Shown here one piece after another: positions 21,370-31,898 of a stretch of DNA of 64,000 nt (positions are counted from its first letter, which is position 1; each line of letters begins with the position of its first letter). The notes beneath the pieces are model-generated. The model searched no databases and had not been told where the DNA came from. It was given only the letters and a program-made list of their open reading frames with translations. The translations under genes and the position numbers were made by a program. The stretch lies in NCBI RefSeq assembly GCF_013283645.1, contig NZ_JABEKV010000002.1, positions 131,798-195,797 of the forward strand, read 5' to 3'. Source of the stretch: Sinorhizobium psoraleae (GTDB lineage: Bacteria; Pseudomonadota; Alphaproteobacteria; Rhizobiales; Rhizobiaceae).

Positions 21370-22563
21370 ATGACGCATACGCGCAAGATCCGCCTGATGA
21401 TGGCGAGCGCAGCCTTTCTCACACTCGCCGGCCCGGCCTTCGCGCTCGATGGCGCCGACATGATGAAGAAGCTTGATGCGGCTCTGTCTACCAACGGCTC
21501 CTCGATCCTCTTCGACAAGGCGGACGTGAACGGCGACGTGGTGACGGTGACCGGTGTCAAACTGCAAACGGCTGCAAACCCCGGAGAAACGGTCCTCATC
21601 GGCGATGTCACCTTCGAAGGCGTCGAGGAAAACGAGAATGGAGGCTATTACTCCGAAACTGTCACCTTCCCCGATATCAATGTCAGCGCCGAGGGCTCAA
21701 GTTTCTCCGCCAAGGACCTTTCGATCGGCGGCCTGTTGATCCCCGGCAATCCGGCCGGCGACACGATCAACGACATCCTGCTTTACGAGACGGCGGGAAC
21801 AGGTCCGATCGTGGTCAATGTCAAAGGCAAGGACGTCTTCACGGCCGAAAGCACGGAAGCCAATCTGACGCGGCAGGAAAATGATGCCGGCTTCGACTTC
21901 GATGCAACGCTCGCCGGGCTTAAAGCCGATCTCTCGGGCGTCGAGGACGCCAAGGCAAAGGAGGCGATCGAAAAGCTCGGGCTGACCACGCTGGATGGCG
22001 AAGTCACCATGAAGGGCAGTTGGGAACTGCAGAGCGGCAACGTCGCCCTCGATGAATACGCCTTCGACTTCAAGAATGTCGGCCGGCTGAACATCGCCAT
22101 GGACTTTTCCGGGTATACGCTGCAGTTCATGAAGTCGCTGCAGGAAGCGACAAAAGCCATGGAAGCCAATCCGAACAAGGAAGAGGCCAACCAGGCGATG
22201 GGACTCGCAATGATGGGCCTCATGCAGCAGCTCACGTTCAACAGCGCCTCGATCCGTTTCGATGATGCTTCGATCACCAAGAAGGCGCTCGACTACGCCG
22301 GCAGCCAGCAGGGCGTCAGCGGCGATCAATTGGCACAATCGCTGAAGGGCCTGGTGCCGATCATGATGGCGCAGCTCAACGTACCGGAACTGCAGAACCA
22401 GGTTTCGGCCGCCGTCAACGCCTATCTCGACGGACCGAAGAGTCTGACGATCAGCGCCCAGCCCGAAAAGCCCGTTCCCTTCCCGATGATCATGGGAGCG
22501 GCCATGGGCGCGCCGAACACGATTCCTTCGGTCCTGGGAGTGAAAGTGACGGCGAACGACTGA
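21370..22563 (+). CDS. Secreted protein of unknown function (397 aa)
   Basis: Signal peptide of about 25 residues (IRLMMASAAFLTLAGPAFA). The mature protein alternates beta-rich stretches (DKADVNGDVVTVTGVKL, NENGGYYSETVTFPDINVSAEG) with a C-terminal helical part (EATKAMEANPNKEEANQAMG). This resembles large rhizobial periplasmic proteins with DUF945-like repeats, but I cannot assign a family. AAGGA lies 8 nt before the ATG. Monocistronic with its own terminator. Confidence 0.85.
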   Translation: MTHTRKIRLMMASAAFLTLAGPAFALDGADMMKKLDAALSTNGSSILFDKADVNGDVVTVTGVKLQTAANPGETVLIGDVTFEGVEENENGGYYSETVTFPDINVSAEGSSFSAKDLSIGGLLIPGNPAGDTINDILLYETAGTGPIVVNVKGKDVFTAESTEANLTRQENDAGFDFDATLAGLKADLSGVEDAKAKEAIEKLGLTTLDGEVTMKGSWELQSGNVALDEYAFDFKNVGRLNIAMDFSGYTLQFMKSLQEATKAMEANPNKEEANQAMGLAMMGLMQQLTFNSASIRFDDASITKKALDYAGSQQGVSGDQLAQSLKGLVPIMMAQLNVPELQNQVSAAVNAYLDGPKSLTISAQPEKPVPFPMIMGAAMGAPNTIPSVLGVKVTAND

Positions 22564-22603
22564 GCGGCAGGACGCTCGCCAGCGGGAAGCTCAAATCGCA
22601 TGG

Positions 22604-22631
22604 AGCCCGGCGGTCCACCTCCGGGCTTTTT
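22604..22631 (+). terminator. Intrinsic terminator
   Basis: AGCCCGG (22604-22610) pairs with CCGGGCT (22621-22627), followed by a T-run. Located 41 nt after the stop of the secreted-protein gene. Confidence 0.85.
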
Positions 22632-22743
22632 CTATCCCGTTTGATTAGTGATATGATCCACTGCTTGATGCTCGGAGCCGGTCGCCTATCTAATGGTTGC
22701 CGACAATTGCGCATTCCCGACCGATGAGCGGAAGGAGGACGCT

Positions 22744-22965
22744 ATGGGACTGAAGCATTCGGATATCACCGCCATCCTCGGCCCCGTCGACGAAACGCTA
22801 ATGGCCGAGCTTCTTGCCACCGGCGCAACAGCGAGCGAACTCGCCGAGGCGATTGCTTGGGTCAACAATGACGAGGCTCTGATCGGCGAAGGCCGTCATC
22901 TTCCGGCCGGCCGCGTCGCAGCCTTGATCGACATCCTGACACCTGAAGAAGACGAAGAGGAGTGA
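22744..22965 (+). CDS. Small acidic protein of unknown function (73 aa)
   Basis: 73 residues, strongly acidic C-terminus (LTPEEDEEE), no membrane segment or signal. Two short helices (DETLMAELLATGATASELAEAIAWVNNDE; PAGRVAALIDIL) suggest a compact helical protein. ATG 22744 is preceded by GGAAGGAGGA at 22730-22739, a strong ribosome site, so I rejected the in-frame upstream start. It lies before repeat copy D and groEL. Confidence 0.75.
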   Translation: MGLKHSDITAILGPVDETLMAELLATGATASELAEAIAWVNNDEALIGEGRHLPAGRVAALIDILTPEEDEEE

Positions 22966-23002
22966 AACGACCGACCGGCCCTTGCAGGGAGCGGCGTGCT
23001 CC

Positions 23003-23092
23003 CTGTTGCGTGTTTTCCTGAATCGGAGCCGATTTAGGCACACGAACATGCAGCAACTGAAAGCGCTACAGCGACTTTTTGTGTGTCTGAAA
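23003..23092 (+). repeat. Rhizobial two-hairpin intergenic repeat, copy D
   Basis: GTTGCGTGTTTTCCTGAATCG, short loop, CGATTTAGG...GAACATGCAGCAAC, then GCGCTACAGCGACTTTTTGTGTGTCTG; the second hairpin is eroded. It lies about 100 nt upstream of groEL. Confidence 0.7.
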
Positions 23093-23112
23093 AGAAGCAA
23101 GGACGTGGAAGA

Positions 23113-23137
23113 CTTGATGACAACGGTGATCCCGTAG
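23113..23137 (+). promoter_or_regulatory. Weak candidate heat-shock-type promoter for groEL
   Basis: CTTGATG at 23113-23119 and CCCGTAG at 23131-23137, spacer 11 nt, about 55 nt before the groEL ATG. It partly resembles RpoH promoters. No CIRCE inverted repeat is present. Confidence 0.2.
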
Positions 23138-23179
23138 CCTGTTGCGGAGGCAATCGGCGATCTCACAGTTTCCGTGTAG

Positions 23180-24820
<1,641 letters not shown>

Positions 24821-24842
24821 GACGCAGCCTTGGCGCTCAGAA

Positions 24843-24870
24843 GCGCTGGGGCGCAGCCGCGTCCCAGCGC
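24843..24870 (+). terminator. Hairpin after groEL
   Basis: 8-bp stem GCGCTGGG / CCCAGCGC with a 12-nt loop, 22 nt after the stop. There is no T-run, so it may stabilise the mRNA end rather than terminate. Confidence 0.4.
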
Positions 24871-24944
24871 CGTCAGGCCCGAGGTGCGACGGCTCCCGAC
24901 GAAGCGCAGCGCCTCAATCTCTGCGGTTTATCGATTGACGCGCC

Positions 24945-25325
24945 TCAAGCGGGCTCCGTGTCGATACCCGCCTCGACCAGTTCCTTGAAGCCGCCGATGT
25001 TGAATACGGCCGTATAGCCCATGTCCTGAAGCGTTTTGCCCGCTAGGGCCGAACGGCCGCCGGATGCACAATGGAGAAGGACCGTCTTGTCCTTTTGGAA
25101 GGCGGGGTTGTGATATTGGCTCTCCGGGTCTGCGCGAAATTCCAGCATTCCCCGCGACACGTTCACCGCACCCTTGATCTTTCCGGTTTGCTGGACTTCC
25201 GTCGGATCGCGGACGTCCACTATGAGCACATCACCAGAGCGCATCTTCTCGGCGGCCTCGGTGGGAGATAATTTTTGGACCGCGCTATTTGCTTCCGCGA
25301 GCAGGTCCTTGACGTTCTTCGCCAT
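24945..25325 (-). CDS. Rhodanese-domain protein
   Basis: 126 residues, one rhodanese domain. It has the VLIVDVRDPTEVQQTGKIKGAVNVSRG N-terminal half and the active-site loop LLHCASGGRSALAG with catalytic Cys. Likely a cytoplasmic sulfurtransferase; acceptor unknown. ATG 25325 follows GGAGGGGACG. Single gene, convergent with groEL. Confidence 0.92.
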   Translation of the reverse strand: MAKNVKDLLAEANSAVQKLSPTEAAEKMRSGDVLIVDVRDPTEVQQTGKIKGAVNVSRGMLEFRADPESQYHNPAFQKDKTVLLHCASGGRSALAGKTLQDMGYTAVFNIGGFKELVEAGIDTEPA

Positions 25326-25471
25326 CGTCCCCTCCATCCAACACGCTGCGACAGAGCAGCGAACAAAGGAAACGCCTTGAAGGAAATCCTGTCAAGGCGG
25401 GCAACGGGACCGTGCAGCTGACTGCAGGCAGCTAGTGCAAGCATCAATGGATGTTTGCTCCACCATAGAAA

Positions 25472-25497
25472 AACCCGGCGATAGAGACCGCCGGGTT
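25472..25497 (-). terminator. Intrinsic terminator of aspS
   Basis: 9-bp stem AACCCGGCG / CGCCGGGTT with an 8-nt loop; minus-strand transcripts then read TTTTT. It lies 21 nt past the aspS stop. Confidence 0.88.
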
Positions 25498-25517
25498 ATT
25501 TTCATGCCTTGGAAACT

Positions 25518-27305
25518 TCAATCTTTCTTCTGCGGGATCGGACGGATCGCCAGTTCACGCAGTTGCGCGGGTGTCGCCGGCGACGGCGCGCCCATCAAGA
25601 GGTCGACGGCCTGCTGGTTCATCGGGAAGAGCGAGATCTCGCGCAGGTTCTTGGCGCCGACCAGGAGCATGACGATGCGGTCGATGCCGAACGCCATACC
25701 GCCGTGTGGCGGAGCACCGTACTGGAAGGCACGGTAGAGACCGCCGAACTGCTCCTCGACTTCCTGCTGGGATTTGCCCGTCAACTCGAAGGCCTTGACC
25801 ATCAGTTCCGGCAATTGGTTACGGATCGATCCGGACGCAATCTCGAAGCCATTGCAGACCATGTCGTACTGGTAGGCCTTGATGGAGAGCGGATCGTCGC
25901 CGTTCAATGCCTCCAGACCACCCTGCGGCATCGAGAAGGGGTTGTGAGCGAAATCGATCTTCTTCTCTTCTTCCAGCCATTCGTAGAACGGGAAGTCGAC
26001 AATCCAGCACAGCTCGAAGCGGTCGCGGTCGACGAGGTTCAGTTCCTCGCCGGCCCTCGTCCGGGCTTCGCCGGCAAACTTGTAGAACTTGGCGGGCTCG
26101 CCGGCGACGAAGAAGCAGGCATCGCCATCCTCGAGACCAAGCTGCGTTCGGATCGCCTCGGTGCGTCCTTCGCCGATGTTCTTGGCGAGAGGGCCGGCGC
26201 CTTCGAGCTTTTCACCCTCCTTGCGCCAGAAGATATATCCGAGGCCCGGCTGGCCCTGGCTCTGGGCCCAGGCGTTCATGCGGTCGCAGAAGGCCCTCGA
26301 GCCACCGGTCTTGGCGGGGATCGCCCAGACCTCGACCCGCGGGTTGGATGCGATCATGTTGGCGAAGACCTTGAAGCCCGAACCGGCAAAGTGCTCGGTC
26401 ACGCTCTGCATCTCGATCGGGTTTCTAAGGTCCGGCTTGTCGGAACCATACTTGCGGATCGCCGTGTCATAAGGAATGCGCGGGAACTTGTCCGTCACTG
26501 GCTTGCCGCCGGCGAAATCGGTGAAGATGGCTCGGATCATCGGCTCCATCGTGTCCCATACGTCTTCCTGCTCGACAAAGCTCATTTCGAGATCGAGCTG
26601 GTAGAACTCGCCCGGCAGCCGGTCGGCGCGCGGATCCTCGTCGCGGAAGCAGGGAGCGATCTGGAAATAGCGGTCGAAGCCTGCGACCATCAGAAGCTGC
26701 TTGTACTGCTGCGGCGCCTGCGGCAACGCGTAAAAGTTCCCCGGATGAATGCGGCTCGGCACCAGGAAGTCACGCGCGCCTTCCGGCGACGACGCCGTCA
26801 GGATCGGCGTCGTATACTCGGTGAAGCCAATCTCGCTCATGCCCCGGCGCATGGCCGAAATGATCTCGGTGCGCTTGACGATGTTGCGATGCAGCGTCTC
26901 GCGGCGCAGATCCAGGAAGCGGTATTTCAGGCGCACATCTTCCGGATAATCCGGCTCGCCGAAGACCGGCAGCGGCAATTCCTTGGCCGCCGACAGGACT
27001 TCGATCTCGCGGGCATAGAGCTCGATCTCGCCAGTCGGCATGTTCTTGTTGACGGTTTCGTCGGTGCGGGCCTTCACCGTTCCGTCGATGCGGATAACCC
27101 ATTCGCCGCGCACGGTTTCGGCCGTCTTGAAGGCTGGAGAATCCGGATCGGCGACGACCTGGGTCATGCCATAGTGATCGCGCAGGTCGATGAACAGCAC
27201 GCCGCCATGATCGCGGACGCGGTGAACCCAGCCGGAGAGGCGAACGGTGGAGCCGACATCCGACTTGCGGAGAGCGGCACAGGTGTGGCTGCGGTAACGG
27301 TGCAT
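25518..27305 (-). CDS. aspS: Aspartyl-tRNA synthetase
   Basis: 595 residues, bacterial-type AspRS. N-terminal OB fold ([23 protein letters not shown]), class II motifs (motif 2 [21 protein letters not shown]; motif 3 [14 protein letters not shown]) and the GAD insertion. It charges tRNA-Asp and, in organisms with GatCAB, often tRNA-Asn too. Divergent from the following MFS gene; single-gene unit with its own terminator. Confidence 0.98.
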   Translation of the reverse strand: MHRYRSHTCAALRKSDVGSTVRLSGWVHRVRDHGGVLFIDLRDHYGMTQVVADPDSPAFKTAETVRGEWVIRIDGTVKARTDETVNKNMPTGEIELYAREIEVLSAAKELPLPVFGEPDYPEDVRLKYRFLDLRRETLHRNIVKRTEIISAMRRGMSEIGFTEYTTPILTASSPEGARDFLVPSRIHPGNFYALPQAPQQYKQLLMVAGFDRYFQIAPCFRDEDPRADRLPGEFYQLDLEMSFVEQEDVWDTMEPMIRAIFTDFAGGKPVTDKFPRIPYDTAIRKYGSDKPDLRNPIEMQSVTEHFAGSGFKVFANMIASNPRVEVWAIPAKTGGSRAFCDRMNAWAQSQGQPGLGYIFWRKEGEKLEGAGPLAKNIGEGRTEAIRTQLGLEDGDACFFVAGEPAKFYKFAGEARTRAGEELNLVDRDRFELCWIVDFPFYEWLEEEKKIDFAHNPFSMPQGGLEALNGDDPLSIKAYQYDMVCNGFEIASGSIRNQLPELMVKAFELTGKSQQEVEEQFGGLYRAFQYGAPPHGGMAFGIDRIVMLLVGAKNLREISLFPMNQQAVDLLMGAPSPATPAQLRELAIRPIPQKKD

Positions 27306-27605
27306 CGTCTAATCCTGGAATTGCAGAAAACCACGCAGGCTCGCTTACGGCGCGCGGCATGGTCAAAATCGGGCGGAAAAGCGCATGATGCGCCGGTTTT
27401 GTCAAGGCCGCGACGTGTGTCGCGGCGACAAGAGTCATGAACGGACGCTCCCCTGTCGTGGTGAGCTTTGCGAGCCATGTGGCGCAAAAAGAAGGCAAAA
27501 GGCCACAAATTGCTACTGTCCCTGGCTGCAAACCGCCGCTAAACAAGGAGCAAGCCGGTATTTCCCTTTAAGTCGCGGCCGCCATCCGGATGCTTCCAGC
27601 CCCCA
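27306..27605. other. Divergent promoter region aspS/MFS
   Basis: 300 bp. It contains GCGCATGATGCGC near 27381-27393 and a perfect CCGCGAC GTGT GTCGCGG inverted repeat at 27408-27425. No gene seen. Confidence 0.5.
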
Positions 27606-28844
27606 ATGTCCCAGATCCGCCCGCTCATCCCGCTTCTCGTCACCGCAGGCATTCTCATCGGCGGTAACGGTTTGCAGGGGACTTTCATTTCGCTGCGCGC
27701 GCTCGAGGAGGGATTCTCGACTTCGCTGATCGGCCTTGTCGGCGCCGGCTACAATATCGGCTTTGCCATCGGCTGCATCTATGTCACCCGCATCCTTCGG
27801 GCAATCGGCCATATCCGCACGTTCTCGGCGATGGCCGCGATCGCGTCCGCGACGGCGATCTCGATGGTGCTGCTCATCGACCCGTGGTTCTGGTTCCTGA
27901 TGCGGCTTCTTGCCGGGATCTGTTTCGCGAGCCTTTTTGCGACCGTCGAAAGTTGGCTGAACGCCAGCGTCACCAACGCCAACCGGGCACGCACGCTTTC
28001 CGTTTACCGGCTGGTCGACCTCGGCTCCGTCACCGCCGCACAATATTTGATTCCGGGTGTCGGTATCGGCGGGTTCGAGCTTTTCGCAATCATCTCGATG
28101 GCGCTGACACTCTCGCTCGTGCCGATATCCTTTGCCGACCGGTCAAGTCCCGTGGCCCCGGAAGCGATCCGATTCAACGTCCGGGCGCTGTGGAACATCT
28201 CACCGCTCGCGACGGTCGGCTGTATCGTCGTCGGCCTTACGAACGCGGCCTTCCGCTCGCTGGGGCCGATCTATGCGCAGGGCATCGGCCTCTCCGTCAC
28301 CGCGATCGCGACTTTCATGAGCGCGGGCATCATCGGCGGCGTGGTGCTGCAATATCCGCTCGGGCACTATTCAGACCAAGTCGACCGGCGCCTGATCATC
28401 CTGATCGCCACGCTTGGCTCGCTTCTGGCCGGACTTTTTCTCGCCTTCGGCGCGGGCAGCGACGAGTGGCTGAATTTTGCCGGCATCTTCGCCTTCGGCG
28501 CCTTCGCGATGCCGCTCTACTCGCTCTGTTCGGCGCACGCCAACGACCATGCGGCCGAGGGGCAGCATGCGCTGGTCTCCGCAGGCATGCTCTTCTTCTG
28601 GTCGCTCGGCGCGATCATCGGCCCACTCTTCGCCTCCTTCATGCTCGACCTCTTCGGACCGCAGGCGCTCTTCACCTATACCGCCGCAATCCTCGCCCTT
28701 TTCATGCTCTACACGCTCCGGCGCATGACGGCACGCGGGCCGGTCCCGGCGGAAGAGCGCGCGATGCCGTTTCGCAATCTCCTGCGGACGTCGTCCTTCT
28801 TCAACAAGCTTGCCGGCGGTCAGCAGCGAGAGGACGCGCGGTAG
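27606..28844 (+). CDS. MFS permease (YcaD-like)
   Basis: 412 residues, twelve membrane segments. MFS motif A-like loop YVTRILRAIGHIRTF after segment two; GHYSDQVDRRLIIL between the halves; a C-terminal cytoplasmic tail of about 40 residues. Substrate unknown. Single gene; 95 nt before the multicopper oxidase. Confidence 0.88.
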   Translation: MSQIRPLIPLLVTAGILIGGNGLQGTFISLRALEEGFSTSLIGLVGAGYNIGFAIGCIYVTRILRAIGHIRTFSAMAAIASATAISMVLLIDPWFWFLMRLLAGICFASLFATVESWLNASVTNANRARTLSVYRLVDLGSVTAAQYLIPGVGIGGFELFAIISMALTLSLVPISFADRSSPVAPEAIRFNVRALWNISPLATVGCIVVGLTNAAFRSLGPIYAQGIGLSVTAIATFMSAGIIGGVVLQYPLGHYSDQVDRRLIILIATLGSLLAGLFLAFGAGSDEWLNFAGIFAFGAFAMPLYSLCSAHANDHAAEGQHALVSAGMLFFWSLGAIIGPLFASFMLDLFGPQALFTYTAAILALFMLYTLRRMTARGPVPAEERAMPFRNLLRTSSFFNKLAGGQQREDAR

Positions 28845-28880
28845 CGACAGCTGCGGCAAGATGACCTTTCGGGCGAATTG

Positions 28881-28897
28881 CTGATTATGAAAATCAG
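28881..28897 (+). promoter_or_regulatory. Candidate operator upstream of the multicopper oxidase
   Basis: Perfect inverted repeat CTGATT-N5-AATCAG, 43 nt before the start codon. No named regulator is assigned. Confidence 0.3.
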
Positions 28898-28939
28898 GTT
28901 TAGAAACGCTCCGATCGCTTATCCGCACCACGGGACGTC

Positions 28940-30343
28940 ATGATGCCGATGTTCAGCCGCCGAACGTTTCTCCAGGGCTCGGCCGCGCTTGGAGGCGCCT
29001 TCGCCTTGGGTGCCGGCATTGCCGCACGCGCCGGCGCCACTCCCTATCCGCAAATCCTGACGGCGCAATTCGCGGATGTGAGGATCGCAGCCGATGGCGT
29101 GACGCCGAAAATCATGACCTACGGCCTCGATGATGCCCCCCACGGCGGCATGCCTCCGGTCTTAAGAATGCGCAAGGGAGAAGCCTACGCGGCAAGACTG
29201 GTGAACCGTCTCGACGAACCAACCACGGTCCATTGGCACGGCTTGAGGATTGCCAATGCGATGGACGGCGTGCCGGAGATAACCCAGCCCTACGTCTATC
29301 CCGGCGACACTTTCGACTATGTCTTCACGCCGCCCGATGCGGGCACGTTCTGGTACCACCCGCATTGCAACACGCTCACACAGATTGGACGGGGGCTCGC
29401 GGGCGTTGTCGTGGTCGAGAACCCCGAGGACCCGGCCTTCGATGCCGAAATTGTCCTCAATCTCCGTGACTGGCGGCTCGGCGCAGGCGGCAAGTTCATC
29501 GATCCGTTCAAGCCCCGCGATGCGGCGCGGGGTGGCACCTATGGCACGGTGAGGACGACGAACTGGCAGCGCCAACCGACCATTGAGGGGCCTGCCGGCG
29601 GTCTCGTCCGGGTGAGGATTGCCGCCACCGACGTCACGCGCATCTACACGCTGGCGCTCGAAGGCGCGGCGGCGAAGGTAATAGCCCTCGACGGCAATCC
29701 CGTCGAAGATCCCTTCCCGCTCGATCGCATCGACATCGGACCAGGGCAGCGCGTCGATCTCGCCGTCCGAATGCCGGAGAGCGAGGGCCAAGGAGCAATG
29801 CTCGGCAATTTCCGCGGGTCGCAGCCCTGGGCCATCGCAACGTTCCGGGCGACCGGAACCTCGCTGAAGCGCGACCTGCGCGACATCGCTCCCCTGCCCG
29901 CCAATCCGATTGCGGAAGCCGACCTTTCGACGGCCAAACGAATACCGATCGACCTGACGGCGACGGCCGAACACAAGGCGACAGCCTCGATTTGCGGCTC
30001 GCTCGGCTATACCTTCTGGGCAATCAACAAGGTTCCGTGGCCGGGAGACACGCCAGACCCGATCGCGCCGATCGAGGAACTGAAGCTCGGCAGGAGCTAC
30101 GTGCTGCAGATTTCCAATCGCACGCCGCACGCGCATCCGATCCATCTGCACGGCCTGAGCTTCCGCATTCTCACCTCCAACAAGCGGAGCTTCCTGCCGC
30201 CGCCGACGGACACAATCCTGCTCCTTCCGGACGAACAGGCGGAAGTAGCGCTGGTTGCGGACAATCCCGGCGATTGGGTGATCCACTGCCACGTCATCGA
30301 ACATCAGAAGACTGGCATGACCGGATATTTCAAGGTGGTCTGA
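28940..30343 (+). CDS. Tat-exported multicopper oxidase
   Basis: 467 residues. Tat signal SRRTFLQGSAALGGAFALGAG, then three cupredoxin domains. All copper motifs are present: TTVHWHGLRI, FWYHPHCN, HPIHLHGLSF and the type-1/trinuclear motif HCHVIEHQKTGM with axial Met. So it should be a functional laccase/CueO-like periplasmic oxidase, unlike copper-free FtsP. Substrate (Cu+, phenols or others) cannot be read from sequence. ATG 28940 is chosen; ATG 28949 is possible. Confidence 0.92.
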   Translation: MMPMFSRRTFLQGSAALGGAFALGAGIAARAGATPYPQILTAQFADVRIAADGVTPKIMTYGLDDAPHGGMPPVLRMRKGEAYAARLVNRLDEPTTVHWHGLRIANAMDGVPEITQPYVYPGDTFDYVFTPPDAGTFWYHPHCNTLTQIGRGLAGVVVVENPEDPAFDAEIVLNLRDWRLGAGGKFIDPFKPRDAARGGTYGTVRTTNWQRQPTIEGPAGGLVRVRIAATDVTRIYTLALEGAAAKVIALDGNPVEDPFPLDRIDIGPGQRVDLAVRMPESEGQGAMLGNFRGSQPWAIATFRATGTSLKRDLRDIAPLPANPIAEADLSTAKRIPIDLTATAEHKATASICGSLGYTFWAINKVPWPGDTPDPIAPIEELKLGRSYVLQISNRTPHAHPIHLHGLSFRILTSNKRSFLPPPTDTILLLPDEQAEVALVADNPGDWVIHCHVIEHQKTGMTGYFKVV

Positions 30344-30422
30344 CAATTTCGATTGTGACAACAGCCGCGAAACGATACACGGGAGGGTAAGCCGCATTTC
30401 CGCCATAGTGATTAAAAACCTG

Positions 30423-31574
30423 ATGATTCAAGCGACAGTAGATTTAGAGGCCGCCTGCAAACAGTTGGCCCAGTCAAGTTATATTACGATCGACACTGAA
30501 TTCCTGCGCGAAACAACGTTCTGGCCGGAGCTCTGCCTTATCCAGATGGCGAGCCCAGACCTCGCCGTCATCGTGGACCCGATGGCGCCCGGAATCGACC
30601 TCTCGCCGTTCTTCGAACTCATGGGCAATTCGGACGTCGTCAAGGTCTTTCACGCAGCCCGCCAGGACATCGAGATCATCCATCATCTCGGCAACCTTAT
30701 TCCACATCCGCTCTTCGACACCCAGGTGGCGGCAATGGTCTGCGGCTTCGGTGACAGCGTCTCCTACGACCAGTTGGTCAACCGCATCAAGAACGAGCAG
30801 ATCGACAAGTCTTCGCGCTTTACCGATTGGAGCCGCCGACCGCTCACGGACAAGCAGCTCGACTACGCACTCGCCGACGTCACGCATCTGAGGGATATCT
30901 ACCACTATCTGACAGCAGAGCTCGCGCGCGAGGGCCGCTCGTCGTGGTTGGCCGAGGAGATGGCGATCCTGGAGAGCCGGGAAACCTATGACCTCCATCC
31001 GGACAATGCCTGGCAGCGGCTGAAGATGCGCGTCAAGAAGCCGATCGAACTGGCGGTGCTGCAGAAGGTGGCGGCCTGGCGAGAACGCGAGGCGCGCACG
31101 CGCAACGTTCCGCGTGGACGGATACTCAAGGACGATGCGATCTACGAGATCGCGCAGCAGCAGCCCAAGGATGCCGAGGCGCTGGGACGGCTCAGAACCG
31201 TCCCCAAGGGGTGGGAACGCTCCAACGCAGGCACGGCCGTCGTCGAGGCCGTGAACGAGGCACTTGCGATTCCGAAACCGGAACTGCCGCGCCTGCCCCG
31301 CCAGAACCATGCGCCCGAGGGTGCTGCGGCAGCGGGCGAAATGCTGAAGGTCCTTCTGAAGCTCATCGCGGAAAAGGAAGGCGTCGCCGCGAAGATCATC
31401 GCCAATAGCGAAGACCTCGACCGCATCGCCGCCGAAGGCGAAAAGGCCGACGTCGCGGCGCTGAAAGGCTGGCGGCGCGAGCTCTTCGGCGAAACGGCGC
31501 TGAAGCTCATCAATGGCGAGGTGGCCCTCCGCTTCGTCGACAAGAAGATCGAAGCGATGGAAATCGGCGGCTGA
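30423..31574 (+). CDS. rnd: Ribonuclease D
   Basis: 383 residues. The DEDDy 3'-5' exonuclease motifs are intact (TIDTEFLRE, VFHAARQDIEIIHH, YALADVTHLRDIY), followed by an HRDC domain around residues 205-290. It trims tRNA precursors. I prefer ATG 30423 (MIQATVDLEAACKQLA), the usual rhizobial N-terminus, to the GTG at 30408. Confidence 0.93.
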   Translation: MIQATVDLEAACKQLAQSSYITIDTEFLRETTFWPELCLIQMASPDLAVIVDPMAPGIDLSPFFELMGNSDVVKVFHAARQDIEIIHHLGNLIPHPLFDTQVAAMVCGFGDSVSYDQLVNRIKNEQIDKSSRFTDWSRRPLTDKQLDYALADVTHLRDIYHYLTAELAREGRSSWLAEEMAILESRETYDLHPDNAWQRLKMRVKKPIELAVLQKVAAWREREARTRNVPRGRILKDDAIYEIAQQQPKDAEALGRLRTVPKGWERSNAGTAVVEAVNEALAIPKPELPRLPRQNHAPEGAAAAGEMLKVLLKLIAEKEGVAAKIIANSEDLDRIAAEGEKADVAALKGWRRELFGETALKLINGEVALRFVDKKIEAMEIGG

Positions 31575-31898
31575 GAGCGAGCCGGATCGCCCATCGCAGT
31601 TGTTGCCCCTCACCCTAACCCTCTCCTGCCGTCAGGGAGAGGGGACTTGGGCAGCGCGACATTCCCCTTCTCCTCGTCAAAACGCCGAGAAGTCGCGGCA
31701 GCGGAATGAGGGGGCGAACGCGGAAAACGACTCATGCAAACGGACGGTGCCTCTGGGGCCAGGAGCCTTCCGTTTGAATCCGGCACCGGCGAAGACAAAA
31801 CCCGAGGCTGATCCCAAGATCAGGTGTCTCAACGCATTGCGGACCGGCGTCCGATCCGCGATTGTCCTGTGTATTTTCCGATTCCGAGGCCTCCGTAA
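31575..31898. other. Intergenic region after rnd with C-rich repeat
   Basis: 324 bp. It contains the CCCTCACCCTAACCCTCTCC repeat unit (31608-31627) and its GGGAGAGGGG partner. Nothing else supported; the last 60 bases should hold the cyclase promoter. Confidence 0.5.
31606..31655 (+). repeat. CCCTCACCCTAACCCTCTCC-type palindromic repeat
   Basis: CCTCTCCTGCCGTCAGGGAGAGG forms a hairpin downstream of rnd. This C-rich motif is widespread in proteobacterial intergenic regions. Confidence 0.55.

Noticed and set aside
25509..27440. 643-codon open frame antisense to aspS
   Set aside because: Covers the whole of a conserved aspS gene and has shadow-type composition.
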